Assembly (NCBI RefSeq): GCF_036663835.1
Contig: NZ_JAXOJT010000002.1
Span: 62,001 to 126,000, forward strand
DNA length: 64,000 nucleotides
Source: Sphingomonas sp. LT1P40
GTDB lineage: Bacteria > Pseudomonadota > Alphaproteobacteria > Sphingomonadales > Sphingomonadaceae
Direction: 5' to 3'
This document shows, piece by piece, positions 54,643-62,968 of this stretch. Each line of letters opens with the position of its first letter. The first letter of the stretch is position 1. The notes beneath the pieces were generated by a model. It worked only from the letters and a program-made list of their open reading frames with translations, was not told the DNA's origin and ran no database searches. The position numbers and the translations under genes are program-made.

Positions 54643-56190
54643 TCATATCTCCACTTGCTTGACGACCTCGACCCAATCGCGCGTCTCGCCGGTGGCAAAG
54701 CGTGCGACGGTGTCGAACACCGCGTCGGAGAAACCCCCGACATTCAGGATGTCGGCACGCCCCTTGGCCTGCGTCGTCCCGTAGGGCTGAATGTCGATGC
54801 AGACGAGCTTCGCATCCGGATTCCGGCGCTTTAGCTTGTCCCATTCGCGCATCGTCGCCGTCGCGCCGTAGCGAGTGGCATCGACCCAGGACTCATTGTC
54901 CGAAACGATGACCACCAGATCGACCTTCGCGCGCTCCGCATTCAGCATCGCCAGCGGTGCCGAGACATTCGTCCCGCCCCCGCCGACACCCGCCAGCTTC
55001 GCCGCATTCACGGCGACACGGGCGTTGGCATCCAGCTTCATCCGCACGACGTCCTGCTCGAATGGCAGCACGCGGGCATCGCGGTTGGTGCGCAGCATCG
55101 CGGCTGCGACCAGTGCCGCGACATCGATGCACCGCACCTTCGACGAGGCACCCTTGCGGTACCCGGTCGCGGGCGAAGTCATCGACCCCGACACGTCGGG
55201 GCACACGACCACCCGGCCCGGCACCGTTGGTACGTTCCGGAGCGAGAACTCCAGCGCGTCCTCTAACGCCTCCTTCACCGCCAGCGGCACACCCTCGCCA
55301 GCCTGACCCAATGCCACCATCAACTGATAGGGCATCGGGCCGACCTTCGCGATCGCGTCACGATCCGTCAGCCGCGCGGCAACCGCCTGCGTCACCCCCT
55401 CCACCGCAAACGCGCCATTGCGCGCCAGCGTGTTGAGGTTCATGCGCAGCGCCTGCCACCCGATCCGCATCGCCAGCTCAGCCCAATTCTCCGCCGAAAG
55501 CGGGAATGCGGTGAACCACTCGAACGGCACCGGCGGCAGCGGCAGCGAATTGTCCGCCTTCCACGCCTCGAACGCGGCGATCTCGACTGGCAGCGCGGCA
55601 ACGTCATAAGGACGCCCGATCAGCCAGCCATAAAACGCCTTGCGCGACGCATCCGCCGGACGCGGGTGAACCATGCGCACGATGTCCGCCAACGACGGAT
55701 CCTTGCCCGTCGCCGCCGCCATCAACTGAGGCATCGAGGCCTGCTCCAGCCAAAGCTGGACCAGTCGCTTCGGCCGCGAGCCGAGCGAGGTGCGCCCGAC
55801 CTGCCCCGAACGCATGATCTGCACAAAGTTGCGCAGCATCCGTCCATTGTCGATCACCCGTCCAAAGACCGGAACCGCCAGATCGGGATCGACGACCGTC
55901 AGATACGCCGCCAGCAATGCCGGCATGTCCTTCATCGCACCGGATGTGCGGGCGTAGATCGCCGCCTGCGCCACGAAATACGGATCGACCGCCTTCGCGG
56001 CCTCCAGCACATTGGCCAGTTGCGTCTCCGCCGCGCCATAAAATGTGTCCGCCAGCGTGCCGGTCGCGGCCAGCTGCGCCAGCTTCGCCTCCGGCCCATA
56101 GCCATAGGCCGGAGCGCCTTCGCGATTCACGCTGTCCGTGCGCGGCAGCAGCTTTGCGATCGCCGAGGCGAAAAGTCCCTTATTGGCCAT
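54643..56190 (-). CDS. rsr: Rsr, bacterial Ro60 orthologue (TROVE and vWA domains)
   Basis: 515 residues from the ATG at 56188-56190 (AAGGGAAG site); the longer frame runs into the tRNA-like leader. The HEAT-repeat TROVE ring (about 1-340: VVDPDLAVPVFGRVIDNGRMLRNF, MRSGQVGRTSLGSRPKRLVQ) is followed by a von Willebrand A domain (about 345-515) with the MIDAS motif DVSGSM, and GGGGTNVSAPLAML and VIVSDNESW. Ro60 proteins bind Y RNAs on the outer ring surface and misfolded RNA in the hole. First coding gene of the sigma-54 operon; the Y RNA array begins 7 nt after its stop. Confidence 0.96.
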   Translation of the reverse strand: MANKGLFASAIAKLLPRTDSVNREGAPAYGYGPEAKLAQLAATGTLADTFYGAAETQLANVLEAAKAVDPYFVAQAAIYARTSGAMKDMPALLAAYLTVVDPDLAVPVFGRVIDNGRMLRNFVQIMRSGQVGRTSLGSRPKRLVQLWLEQASMPQLMAAATGKDPSLADIVRMVHPRPADASRKAFYGWLIGRPYDVAALPVEIAAFEAWKADNSLPLPPVPFEWFTAFPLSAENWAELAMRIGWQALRMNLNTLARNGAFAVEGVTQAVAARLTDRDAIAKVGPMPYQLMVALGQAGEGVPLAVKEALEDALEFSLRNVPTVPGRVVVCPDVSGSMTSPATGYRKGASSKVRCIDVAALVAAAMLRTNRDARVLPFEQDVVRMKLDANARVAVNAAKLAGVGGGGTNVSAPLAMLNAERAKVDLVVIVSDNESWVDATRYGATATMREWDKLKRRNPDAKLVCIDIQPYGTTQAKGRADILNVGGFSDAVFDTVARFATGETRDWVEVVKQVEI

Positions 56191-56213
56191 GATCTTCCCT
56201 TTCTCATTCGGGG

Positions 56214-56286
56214 TGGCACCGGTGGCTGGAATCGAACCAGCAGGTGGTGGATTTGGAATCCAGACCGCGCCCATGCGCTCACCGAT
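56214..56286 (-). ncRNA. tRNA(Trp)-like element with encoded CCA in the rsr leader
   Basis: Exactly 73 nt. Acceptor ATCGGTG pairs with CACCGGT (one G-U), followed by discriminator G and CCA. The T arm GCTGG-TTCGATT-CCAGC is perfect. The anticodon arm has loop TTCCAAA (anticodon CCA, Trp) on a four-pair stem. The D region is only 14 nt with no standard GG loop, so it is not a normal tRNA and does not look like the usual bacterial tRNA(Trp). It sits between the -24/-12 promoter and the rsr start, so it is carried by the operon transcript. Role unknown: decoy, RtcB substrate or sensor element. Confidence 0.65.
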
Positions 56287-56316
56287 ATGCAACCACGACA
56301 ATTCACTGCGGGTTCG

Positions 56317-56344
56317 GGGGCGACCGGCCCATTCCGGCCGCCCC
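56317..56344 (-). other. strong leader hairpin upstream of the tRNA-like element
   Basis: GGGGCG and CCGG pair with CCGG and CGCCCC across CCCATT, giving about 11 pairs (one G-U in the minus-strand RNA). It lies in the transcribed leader between the expected start site (about 56388) and the tRNA-like element. It may shield the leader 5' end or attenuate. Confidence 0.5.
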
Positions 56345-56398
56345 TGCTCCGCCTGTCGGACAGTGGTTCGACCGCACCGCCTGACATCCAACCCTATC

Positions 56399-56413
56399 GC
56401 AGGAGGCGTGCCA
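56399..56413 (-). promoter_or_regulatory. sigma-54 (-24/-12) promoter of the rsr/Y-RNA/rtc operon
   Basis: On the minus strand the text is TGGCACGCCTCCTGC: GG and GC separated by exactly 10 bases, with a full TGGCACG -24 box. The expected start is about 56388, about 200 nt before rsr. The divergent gene encodes the matching activator RtcR. Confidence 0.82.
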
Positions 56414-56428
56414 ATTTGAGGGGATAGG

Positions 56429-56452
56429 CAATGATATTCTTTTATATCATTG
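56429..56452. promoter_or_regulatory. inverted repeat, candidate RtcR upstream activator site 1
   Basis: CAATGATAT and ATATCATTG are perfect 9-base arms separated by TCTTTT, 16 bp upstream of the -24 box. The surrounding 150 bp are markedly A+T-rich compared with the rest of the window, typical of an enhancer region. Confidence 0.5.
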
Positions 56453-56456
56453 TTTT

Positions 56457-56482
56457 AATGTGATTTTATACACAATCGCATT
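56457..56482. promoter_or_regulatory. inverted repeat, candidate RtcR upstream activator site 2
   Basis: AATGTGATT and AATCGCATT (one mismatch) flank an 8-base spacer. It shares the CAATG-type half-site with the repeat at 56429, whose centre is about 29 bp away. Tandem sites suit a hexameric sigma-54 activator. Confidence 0.4.
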
Positions 56483-56560
56483 GCACAGCGGTAGGCAACA
56501 AGAATACAGAGGCACAATTTTACTATCGTCATAGATCGCTTCTTATCCTATGATCTAACC

Positions 56561-58159
56561 ATGAAACCACTAACCGTCATCGGGTTCCTTGGCTCCACGC
56601 TCGACGCCAGCAAGTTCGGACCGTCACGCTGGAACAAGTGGCGGCCCTCGGTCGCGCTAACGATGCATGAGGATTTGCGCGTCGATCGCTTCGTGCTGCT
56701 CCACGGCACCCCGCATGCCCGGCTCGCCGACTCGATCGCGGCGGACATCATGTCGGTGTCGCCCGAAACGACCGTCGAACTGCGCCTGCTCGACTTCGCC
56801 GATCCGTGGGATTTCGAGGAGGTTTACGGCAAGCTGCTGGACTTCGCCCGCGCCGAGCCGTTCGATCCGGAGGTCGAAGACTACCTCGTCCACATCACCA
56901 CCGGCACGCATGTCGCGCAAATCTGCATGTTCCTGCTGACCGAGGCGCGCTATCTGCCCGGCCGCCTGCTCCAGACCCAGCCAGCCAAACGCGCTGACGA
57001 TGGCGGCGCGCCGGGGCGCTGGACCACGATCGACCTCGATCTCTCGCGCTATGACAGCATCGCCACGCGCTTCGCCGTCGCCAGTGCGGAAAGCACCTCG
57101 TTCCTGAAATCGGGCATCGACACGCATAACGCCGCGTTCAACCGCATGATCGACGAGATCGAACAGGTCGCGCTGCGTTCGAAAGCACCCATCCTGCTGA
57201 TGGGGCCGACCGGCGCGGGCAAGAGCCTGCTCGCGCGCCGCATTTATGAACTCAAACGCCTGAAGCACCAGATCGCTGGGCCGTTCGTCGAGGTGAATTG
57301 CGCGACGCTGAAAGGCGACAGCGCGATGTCGGCGCTGTTCGGCCACCGCAAGGGGGCGTTCACCGGTGCCGCCGCCGACCGGCCCGGGCTGCTGCGTGCC
57401 GCCGACAAGGGCATGTTGTTCCTCGACGAGATCGGTGAGCTTGGGCTGGACGAACAGGCGATGATCCTGCGCGCGATCGAGGACAAGCGCTTCCTGCCTG
57501 TTGGGTCGGACAAGGAAGCGGCGTCCGATTTCCAGCTGATCGCCGGCACCAACCGCGATCTGGGTGAAGCGGTCGCGGCGGGGCGGTTTCGCGACGACCT
57601 TTACGCGCGGCTGAACCTGTGGACCTTCACCTTGCCGGGATTGGCGGAGCGGCGTGAGGATATCGAACCTAATCTGGACTATGAACTCGACCGCTTTGCC
57701 GAGCGCGAGGGCGACCGTGCGAGCTTCAACAAGGAAGCCCGCCAGCGCTACCTCGCCTTCGCCACCGCGCCCGACGCGCGCTGGCCCGGCAATTTCCGCG
57801 ACCTCGCCGCCAGCGTCACGCGCATGGCCACGCTCAGCCCGAAAGGCCGCATCGACCTGGAATGCGTCGAGGCGGAAATCGTGAGACTGAAACGATTATG
57901 GTCGGGACAGGTCGACGACGGCGCAGGCGTGCTGGCCGAAATGCTGAGTGAGGTGGCACTCGCCGACATCGACCCGTTCGATCGCGTCCAGCTCGCCGAG
58001 ACGATCCGCGTGTGCCGCGCCAGCCGCTCGCTCTCCGAAGCGGGCCGCACGCTCTTCGCTGCCTCCCGCACCCGTCGCAGCACCGCTAACGATGCCGACC
58101 GGCTGCGCAAATATCTCGCGCGGTTCGGCTTGGACTGGAACGGTGTCGCAGCCCGCTAG
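56561..58159 (+). CDS. rtcR: RtcR, sigma-54-dependent activator with CARF domain
   Basis: 532 residues. N-terminal CARF-type ligand domain (about 1-180: [67 protein letters not shown]). AAA+ domain with Walker A GPTGAGKS, intact GAFTGA ([17 protein letters not shown]), Walker [10 protein letters not shown] and the arginine-finger region [12 protein letters not shown]. The C-terminal domain is helical. The CARF domain is thought to sense RNA ends or cyclic oligonucleotides from RNA damage. Divergent from the operon it controls. Confidence 0.97.
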   Translation: MKPLTVIGFLGSTLDASKFGPSRWNKWRPSVALTMHEDLRVDRFVLLHGTPHARLADSIAADIMSVSPETTVELRLLDFADPWDFEEVYGKLLDFARAEPFDPEVEDYLVHITTGTHVAQICMFLLTEARYLPGRLLQTQPAKRADDGGAPGRWTTIDLDLSRYDSIATRFAVASAESTSFLKSGIDTHNAAFNRMIDEIEQVALRSKAPILLMGPTGAGKSLLARRIYELKRLKHQIAGPFVEVNCATLKGDSAMSALFGHRKGAFTGAAADRPGLLRAADKGMLFLDEIGELGLDEQAMILRAIEDKRFLPVGSDKEAASDFQLIAGTNRDLGEAVAAGRFRDDLYARLNLWTFTLPGLAERREDIEPNLDYELDRFAEREGDRASFNKEARQRYLAFATAPDARWPGNFRDLAASVTRMATLSPKGRIDLECVEAEIVRLKRLWSGQVDDGAGVLAEMLSEVALADIDPFDRVQLAETIRVCRASRSLSEAGRTLFAASRTRRSTANDADRLRKYLARFGLDWNGVAAR

Positions 58160-58405
58160 GTGCCGCAGGTCACCGACGGCGTGTCGGACCGGCCAATCCG
58201 CACATCCGACAGCGTCAGCGTCAACGCGTCTGCCGTCGCCAGCCTGAAGGGGCGTTCGACCGATTTCAGATCGAATCCGCCCGATCCGAAACGGCGCAGC
58301 GGAATACTGATCGGCTGCCATGCTCCGAACGCGTCGGCGGCGTTGATCTCGGCATTCGTCCACATCGGCCGGCCCGACAGAAAGACCGCGACGACCGGCG
58401 GCGAG
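58156..58405 (-). pseudogene. GH3 remnant with large internal deletion
   Basis: The frame reads PVVAVFLSGRPMWTNAEINA then ADAFGAWQPISIPLRRF, SVERPFRLATADALTLTLSD and ends at 58156. The first segment matches the GH3 protein at 28465 (VPVVAVFLTGRPLWVNRHIN), and the second matches its extreme C-terminal beta domain (WQTVSVPL...VTAPFVLSTGGRLRLTL). About 190 codons that should separate them are missing, and the catalytic N domain is absent. It overlaps the last 4 bp of rtcR and is fused upstream to a GH2 fragment. Confidence 0.8.
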
Positions 58406-58630
58406 CGTCCGCAGGAACGCGTTGCGCGCGGGCGAATCGGGTGTCTCGTTGGCAATGCTCCAGATCGCGATCGAGGCGCGGTTGCGGTCGCGCACGATAT
58501 TCTCCGCGAGCATCCGGCGCACGGCCGGCAGCGGGCAGCGGGCAGCGGGCAGCGGGCAGCGGGCAGCGGGCAGCGTCGCGGGATTGTCCCACGCGATCAG
58601 CCAGTAAACCGAAATCTCGCTCCACACCTG
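58400..58630 (-). pseudogene. GH2 (beta-glucuronidase/galactosidase-like) fragment
   Basis: Reading down from about 58630 the frame gives VWSEISVYWLIAWDNPATL, then a repeat-coded stretch, then RRMLAENIVRDRNRASIAIW and SIANETPDSPARNAFLRTLA. These are the WSEIPVYW and RDRNRAS-IWS-NETP motifs before and around the GH2 acid/base Glu (NE). It has no start and no remaining domains. At about 58400 it runs into the GH3 remnant in another frame, so two glycosidase genes were joined by deletion. The sequence upstream to 58860 has open frames I cannot assign. Confidence 0.75.
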
Positions 58631-58863
58631 TCGCATTTGCATCGCGCCCGACTTTCCGCGCGGATGACTCGAAATTCCGGCTGCGTCGTACAGCTTTCGC
58701 TGATCGCGCCGCACAGGCCCGCGAAGCGCCTTCGCAGCATATTGCTCGATCCATCCGACCGTCTTCGCCAGCCCGCCGAACGGATAGAAATGGCGCCGCG
58801 CGGCACCATGGTCCTGCCTCAGGCCAGCGTGCGACATGCGCAAACATCGTGAACGCAAAGCTT
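58406..58863. other. degenerate intergenic stretch outside the GH2/GH3 remnants
   Basis: Apart from the GH2 fragment and its tandem repeat (to about 58630), the part from 58631 to 58863 contains open frames on both strands (for example minus-strand HFYPFGGLAKTVGWIEQYAAK) with coding-like text but no start, ribosome site or family I can name. It is probably more debris of the same lost glycosidase locus. Confidence 0.4.
58527..58575. repeat. seven perfect copies of a 7-bp unit
   Basis: GGCAGCG is repeated seven times without error (49 bp) inside the GH2 fragment. One copy would read NPATL-PAV-RRMLAENI in the GH2 frame. Six extra copies add 42 bp, which is 14 codons, so the frame is the same on both sides. 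This suggests slipped-strand expansion within a former coding sequence. Confidence 0.9.
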
Positions 58864-59772
58864 CTAGCCTGGTCGAGCGGTTTGAGTCCGAATGGTGTCG
58901 ATGAGCCAGCGCAGGCCCGGATCGTTGGCCCGGGTCACGTGATATTGCGCCATCTCGATCAGGGGCGGAATGGATACCGGCGGCGGTATGAGCGCAATGG
59001 CGAAATTGCGGGCCATCAATCGCGCCAGTCGCCCCTGCATCAGCGTAAGCCAATCGGTTTCCTGAAGCAGCCACGGCAACATCGCAAAATTAGGTGCAGT
59101 CACTGCAACGCGCCGCTGAACCCCGACCCGTTCCAGATAGGCATCCCCGAAGCTGGGCAGTCGCTCCTCACCGATCGCCACAACGACATGTTCATAGGCC
59201 AGCATATGTTCCAGCGTGACATCGGTGACCAATGCCGGATGGCCCGTACGGCCGACGAGCCAATATTCATCCTCCAGCAGGAAATCGGATGGCAACTCGG
59301 GCGTCAGATACGCTTGGAGCGTGATGAGCAAGTCGATACCGCCGCTGTCGAGCAATTCGATCCGCCGCTGGCTGGGAAGGAGCAGCTCGATGCGGACGCC
59401 GGGCGCGATGTGGGCCAGGCGAGTGATGATCGGGAACAGGACTGCCGTCGCGATATAGTCAGAAGCCATCACGCGAAACGTGCGGCTTGAACTCGCGGGG
59501 GCGAAATGACGGGACGTTGCGACCACCCCCTCCATCGTCGCCAGCGCCGCCTGAACCTGGGGCAGCAGGGTTTCCGCAAAGGATGTCGGGTACATGCGTT
59601 TGCTGTGCGCGATCAGAAGCTCGTCGCCAAAATAAATGCGTAGTCGGGCCAACGCATTGCTCATGGCGGGCTGACTCAAATTCACGCGCTCTGCAGCACG
59701 CGAAACGCTGCGCTCATTCATTAGCGCATCGAAGGCGACGAGCAGGTTGAGATCGAGACCCTTGAAACGCAC
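58864..59772 (-). CDS. LysR family regulator, NodD-like subgroup
   Basis: 302 residues from a GTG at 59770-59772 (then RFKGLDLNLLVAFDALM), chosen because GGAGAG lies 5 bp ahead and NodD-type proteins usually begin MRFKGLDLNLLVALD; an ATG four codons upstream (59784) is the alternative. DNA-binding text is RSVSRAAERVNLSQPAMSNALARLRIYFGD. The effector domain follows (FRVMASDYIATAVLFPIITR, LDSGGIDLLITLQ). It diverges from the second aromatic cluster and probably activates it. Confidence 0.92.
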   Translation of the reverse strand: MRFKGLDLNLLVAFDALMNERSVSRAAERVNLSQPAMSNALARLRIYFGDELLIAHSKRMYPTSFAETLLPQVQAALATMEGVVATSRHFAPASSSRTFRVMASDYIATAVLFPIITRLAHIAPGVRIELLLPSQRRIELLDSGGIDLLITLQAYLTPELPSDFLLEDEYWLVGRTGHPALVTDVTLEHMLAYEHVVVAIGEERLPSFGDAYLERVGVQRRVAVTAPNFAMLPWLLQETDWLTLMQGRLARLMARNFAIALIPPPVSIPPLIEMAQYHVTRANDPGLRWLIDTIRTQTARPG

Positions 59773-59782
59773 CGTACTCTCC

Positions 59783-59797
59783 ATTCACGCAATGAAT
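59783..59797. promoter_or_regulatory. LysR box between the NodD-like regulator and the dioxygenase operon
   Basis: ATTCACGCAATGAAT is a perfect inverted repeat (ATTCA/TGAAT, 5-base spacer) and fits the T-N11-A rule. It lies just upstream of the GTG start of the regulator and about 107 bp before the operon start, as expected for shared control. Confidence 0.55.
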
Positions 59798-59903
59798 GAA
59801 AATGGATCAAAACAATAACTTTTTCAATCGAAGGCGCGGTGGCTATCAGGATCGGATACCGCCGGCTGCGAACCGGCCAGATCGTTCTGGAGCAGGATTG
59901 CCA

Positions 59904-60806
59904 ATGAGCCGCGTCACCGAAATCCGCTTTGTCGGCTATGCCGTTACCGACCTTGCCGCCGAACACGCCTTTTACAGCAACGTGTGGGGGCTCAAAGAGG
60001 TCGGCCAACAGGATGGCATGATCCATTTCGCCGCAGAAGGGCATGACGAACATCACGTCATTCGCTTGCGCAAGGCCGATGAAAAGCGCGTCGATGTGAT
60101 CGCGCTCGCCGCAGACAGCCGCGCTGATGTCGATGCGCTGCACGACAAGGTCATCGGCGCTGGCTGTCGCATCATCTTCGCGCCGCGCGCCCTGACCAGC
60201 TTCGGCGGCGGCTATGGCTTTCGCTTCTTCACGCCCGACGGCCTGCCGTTCGAAATTTCGAGCGATGTCGCACGTGGCACCTCGCGTCCGATGGTGCGCT
60301 GGGACGGGGTGCCGCAAAAGATCAGCCACATCGTCCTCCACTCGCCCGATCACAAGGCGATGGTGCAGTTCTTCGTCGATGTGCTCGGCTTCCGCGTCAG
60401 CGACTGGCTGGGGGACTTCATGTGCTTCCTGCGCTGCAACAGCGCGCATCACCGGATTGCATTTTTGCCTGGGCCGCCCTGCCTCAACCATGTCGCCTAT
60501 GACATGCTGACCGTGGACGACATGATGCGTGGCATCAGCCGGCTGCGCAAACGCGGCACCGACATCCTCTGGGGCCCCGGCCGGCACACTGCGGGCAACA
60601 ACACGTTCAGCTATTTCACCACACCGAATGGCTTTGCGGTCGAATATACGTCCGAGCTGGAGGACGTGGATTTCGAACATCATGTCGATCAGGTGCATGT
60701 GCCCGGACCCACCGTGATGGACCAATGGGGCGTCGGCATCGGCGGCCCGCAGACGATGCCGCATCCCGAGGCCGATAAGGGCCTGTTCCAGCCGGTCGAG
60801 GCATAA
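59904..60806 (+). CDS. two-domain VOC extradiol dioxygenase
   Basis: 300 residues, ATG at 59904. Two glyoxalase-type modules are present (about 5-125 and 135-270). In the second, metal ligands are seen as His in QKISHIVLHSPDH, His in PCLNHVAYDML and Glu in NGFAVEYTSELE, the 2-His-1-carboxylate set of type I extradiol dioxygenases; HHRIAFLPGP also fits. It would meta-cleave a catechol-type ring. It precedes a C-C hydrolase-like gene by 2 bp, the usual order in meta-cleavage pathways. Confidence 0.9.
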   Translation: MSRVTEIRFVGYAVTDLAAEHAFYSNVWGLKEVGQQDGMIHFAAEGHDEHHVIRLRKADEKRVDVIALAADSRADVDALHDKVIGAGCRIIFAPRALTSFGGGYGFRFFTPDGLPFEISSDVARGTSRPMVRWDGVPQKISHIVLHSPDHKAMVQFFVDVLGFRVSDWLGDFMCFLRCNSAHHRIAFLPGPPCLNHVAYDMLTVDDMMRGISRLRKRGTDILWGPGRHTAGNNTFSYFTTPNGFAVEYTSELEDVDFEHHVDQVHVPGPTVMDQWGVGIGGPQTMPHPEADKGLFQPVEA

Positions 60807-60808
60807 TC

Positions 60809-61966
60809 ATGGCGCTGTTTGAGTATTTCCCGAACTATATCTGGAACCTGTCGGTTGCGATCGCGCTCGAAAGCGGCGGGCGGATCGGCGAGATCGTCGA
60901 TATGTGCCAGCCGATCAAGGATGCCGCCGCGTCGGGATCGGATGCCGGCACGCCGCAATTCATGGCGAAATGGGTCGAGATGGCCGACCGGCTGATCGGC
61001 CTGGCGGACGAGGACGATGCCGCCGGACGTGGCTTCTCGGCCTCGGACAAGCTCGAGCGCGCCGCGCTCTATCTGCTCGTCGCCGAGCGGATGCAGGGTC
61101 ATGGCCATCCGGGGCGTCAGGAAACCTATGCGCGGGCGCTGGCGACCTTCGCTCGTTCGACCCAACTCGGCTCGATCAACCGCGAACGCGTGGAAATCCC
61201 GCTCGCGACCGGCACGATGCCCGCGCTGTTCACCCGCGCCGCCGGACCGGGGCCGCATCCGGTCGTCGTCTATTGCAACGGGCTCGATAGCTGCAAGGAG
61301 CTGCTCTACTGGTCGCGCCTGCCCGAAGCGCTGGCGCGCCGTGGTATTTCGACGCTGAGCGTCGACCAGCCCGGCAGCGGCGAGGCGCTGCGTCTTCAGA
61401 ACCTCCCCGTCGACCCGCATAGCGAGAATTGGGCGAGCAAGGCGGTCGACTGGCTCGAAACCCAGAGCGACGTCGATCCCGCACGGATCGGCATGACCGG
61501 CATTTCCCTCGGCGGGCATTTCGCCCCGCGCGCGGTCGCCTATGAACCGCGCTTTGCAAGCGGCGCCTGCTGGGGCGCGAACCACAATTGGGCAGAGGTG
61601 CAGCAAAAGCGGCTCAATCGCGAGGGCGAAAACCCGGTGCCGCATTACTGGGCGCATGTCATGTGGGCGTTCGGTGCCGAGACGATGGAAGAATTTCTCG
61701 CCAAAGCCGACAACATGAACCTTAACGGTCATATGGGCGGCGTGAAGGTGCCGTTCCTGGTCACGCACGGTGCCAAGGACCGCCAGATCAGCGTCGACTA
61801 TGCGCATGACTGCTACGATCAGCTCGTCAATTCGCCGCGCCGCGAACTCAAGCTGTTCACCGAGCGCGAGGGCGGGGTCGAGCATGTCGGCGCCGACAAT
61901 ATGAGCTTTGGCCGCGACTATATCGCCGACTGGTTCGCCGATACGCTGGGCGGGCGGCTCGCCTGA
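60809..61966 (+). CDS. alpha/beta hydrolase, C-C hydrolase-like (DHPON hydrolase/FrsA type)
   Basis: 385 residues. A helical N-terminal cap (about 1-130) precedes the hydrolase fold. Nucleophile elbow is GMTGISLGGHFAPR (Ser about residue 235), preceded by YCNGLDSCKELLYWSR and VDQPGSGEALR; Asp in THGAKDRQI and His in GGVEHVGADN complete the triad. This resembles 2,6-dihydroxypseudooxynicotine hydrolase, which cleaves a C-C bond beside an aromatic ring. Following a ring dioxygenase, hydrolysis of a cleavage product is likely. Its TGA overlaps the next ATG. Confidence 0.88.
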   Translation: MALFEYFPNYIWNLSVAIALESGGRIGEIVDMCQPIKDAAASGSDAGTPQFMAKWVEMADRLIGLADEDDAAGRGFSASDKLERAALYLLVAERMQGHGHPGRQETYARALATFARSTQLGSINRERVEIPLATGTMPALFTRAAGPGPHPVVVYCNGLDSCKELLYWSRLPEALARRGISTLSVDQPGSGEALRLQNLPVDPHSENWASKAVDWLETQSDVDPARIGMTGISLGGHFAPRAVAYEPRFASGACWGANHNWAEVQQKRLNREGENPVPHYWAHVMWAFGAETMEEFLAKADNMNLNGHMGGVKVPFLVTHGAKDRQISVDYAHDCYDQLVNSPRRELKLFTEREGGVEHVGADNMSFGRDYIADWFADTLGGRLA

Positions 61967-62916
61967 TGCGCCTCGCCACGTTGAAGCGCGGCGGCCGCGA
62001 CGGTACTTTGGTCGTGGTCAGCGCCGACGGCGCGCGCGTCGCCCCGGTTCCGGGCTATGCCACCCTGCAATCGGCGCTGGACGAGTGGGATGCGGTGCAG
62101 GATGCACTGCGGGCCGCCGCCCACGCTGCCGAATCCGGCGAAACCGTCGCCCCCGATGACTTCGCCGCCCCGCTACCGCGCGCGTGGCAATGGCTCGACG
62201 GCTCGGCCTTCGCCAATCACGGCGCGTTGATGGAGACGGCGTTCAACATGCCGCCGATCGAGACCGAACTGCCGCTGATGTATCAGGGGATGAGCCACTT
62301 GTTTCTCGCCCCGACCGCCGATGTGCCGTTGCCGAGCGAAGCCGACGGGATCGATTTCGAGGGTGAGTTCGGGATCGTCACCGGCGACGTCCCGATGGGC
62401 TGTTCAGCCGAAAAGGCGTTGCAGCATGTCCGCCTAGTGCTGCTCATCAACGACTGGTCGCTCCGCGCGATTGCGCCAGTTGAAATGAAGACAGGTTTCG
62501 GCTGGATCCAGGCCAAGCCCGCGTGCAGCGTCGCGCCCTTCGCAATCACCCCCGACGAAATGGGCAATGCCTGGCGTGAAGGCCGCGTCTGCCTCCCGCT
62601 AACGGTCGAGGTCGATGGCCAATGGTTCGGCAGCCCCAGCGGCGCGGCGATGGGCTATGGCTTTCACGAGCTAATCGCCCACGCTGCCCGCTCGCGCTCG
62701 CTCCCCGCCGGGACGATCATTGGCTCGGGCACCGTGTCCAATCCTGAGCATGAGACCGTCGGCTCGACCTGCCTGTCCGAGCGCCGCGCGATCGAAATCA
62801 TCGCCCATGGCGCGCCCAGAACGCCGTTCCTCTCATTCGGAAGCCGCGTGGCAATGCGTGCAGGTGACGGCGTCTCGCCCTTCGGCGTCATCGATCAGCG
62901 CGTCGTCCCGGGATAA
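61966..62916 (+). CDS. fumarylacetoacetate hydrolase family protein, paralogue of 8707-9669
   Basis: 316 residues. Landmarks are ELPLMYQGMSHLFLAPT, DFEGEFGIVTGDVPMG, LLINDWSLRAIAPVEMKTGF, and TIIGSGTVSNPEHETVGSTC. The same landmarks in the same order occur in the protein at 8707, over the whole length, so the two are paralogues serving parallel pathways at the two ends of the window. It probably hydrolyses the linear acylpyruvate-like product of the dioxygenase and hydrolase steps. Confidence 0.92.
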   Translation: MRLATLKRGGRDGTLVVVSADGARVAPVPGYATLQSALDEWDAVQDALRAAAHAAESGETVAPDDFAAPLPRAWQWLDGSAFANHGALMETAFNMPPIETELPLMYQGMSHLFLAPTADVPLPSEADGIDFEGEFGIVTGDVPMGCSAEKALQHVRLVLLINDWSLRAIAPVEMKTGFGWIQAKPACSVAPFAITPDEMGNAWREGRVCLPLTVEVDGQWFGSPSGAAMGYGFHELIAHAARSRSLPAGTIIGSGTVSNPEHETVGSTCLSERRAIEIIAHGAPRTPFLSFGSRVAMRAGDGVSPFGVIDQRVVPG

Positions 62917-62922
62917 CCAAAG

Positions 62923-62941
62923 CCCCTCCCTTTCAGAGGGG
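62923..62941. terminator. hairpin between convergent genes
   Basis: CCCCTC-CCTTTCA-GAGGGG lies 7 bp after the FAH stop and 28 bp from the convergent epimerase stop. With the following GGGTGGGCTGGAGGG it resembles G-rich intergenic repeats often seen between genes in sphingomonads. It may act as a two-way terminator; no T-run is present. Confidence 0.4.
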
Positions 62942-62968
62942 GGTGGGCTGGAGGGATGTCCCCCGGCG

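Noticed and set aside
54171..56391. Longer N termini for RtcB (to 54170) and Rsr (to 56391)
   Set aside because: Both extensions are translations of structured RNA (Y RNA array and tRNA-like leader). The internal ATGs at 53993 and 56190 have strong ribosome sites.
59773..59784. ATG at 59784 as the start of the NodD-like regulator
   Set aside because: The GGAGAG ribosome site lies inside its first codons and the LysR box overlaps it; the GTG at 59772 gives the usual RFKGLDLNLL start.
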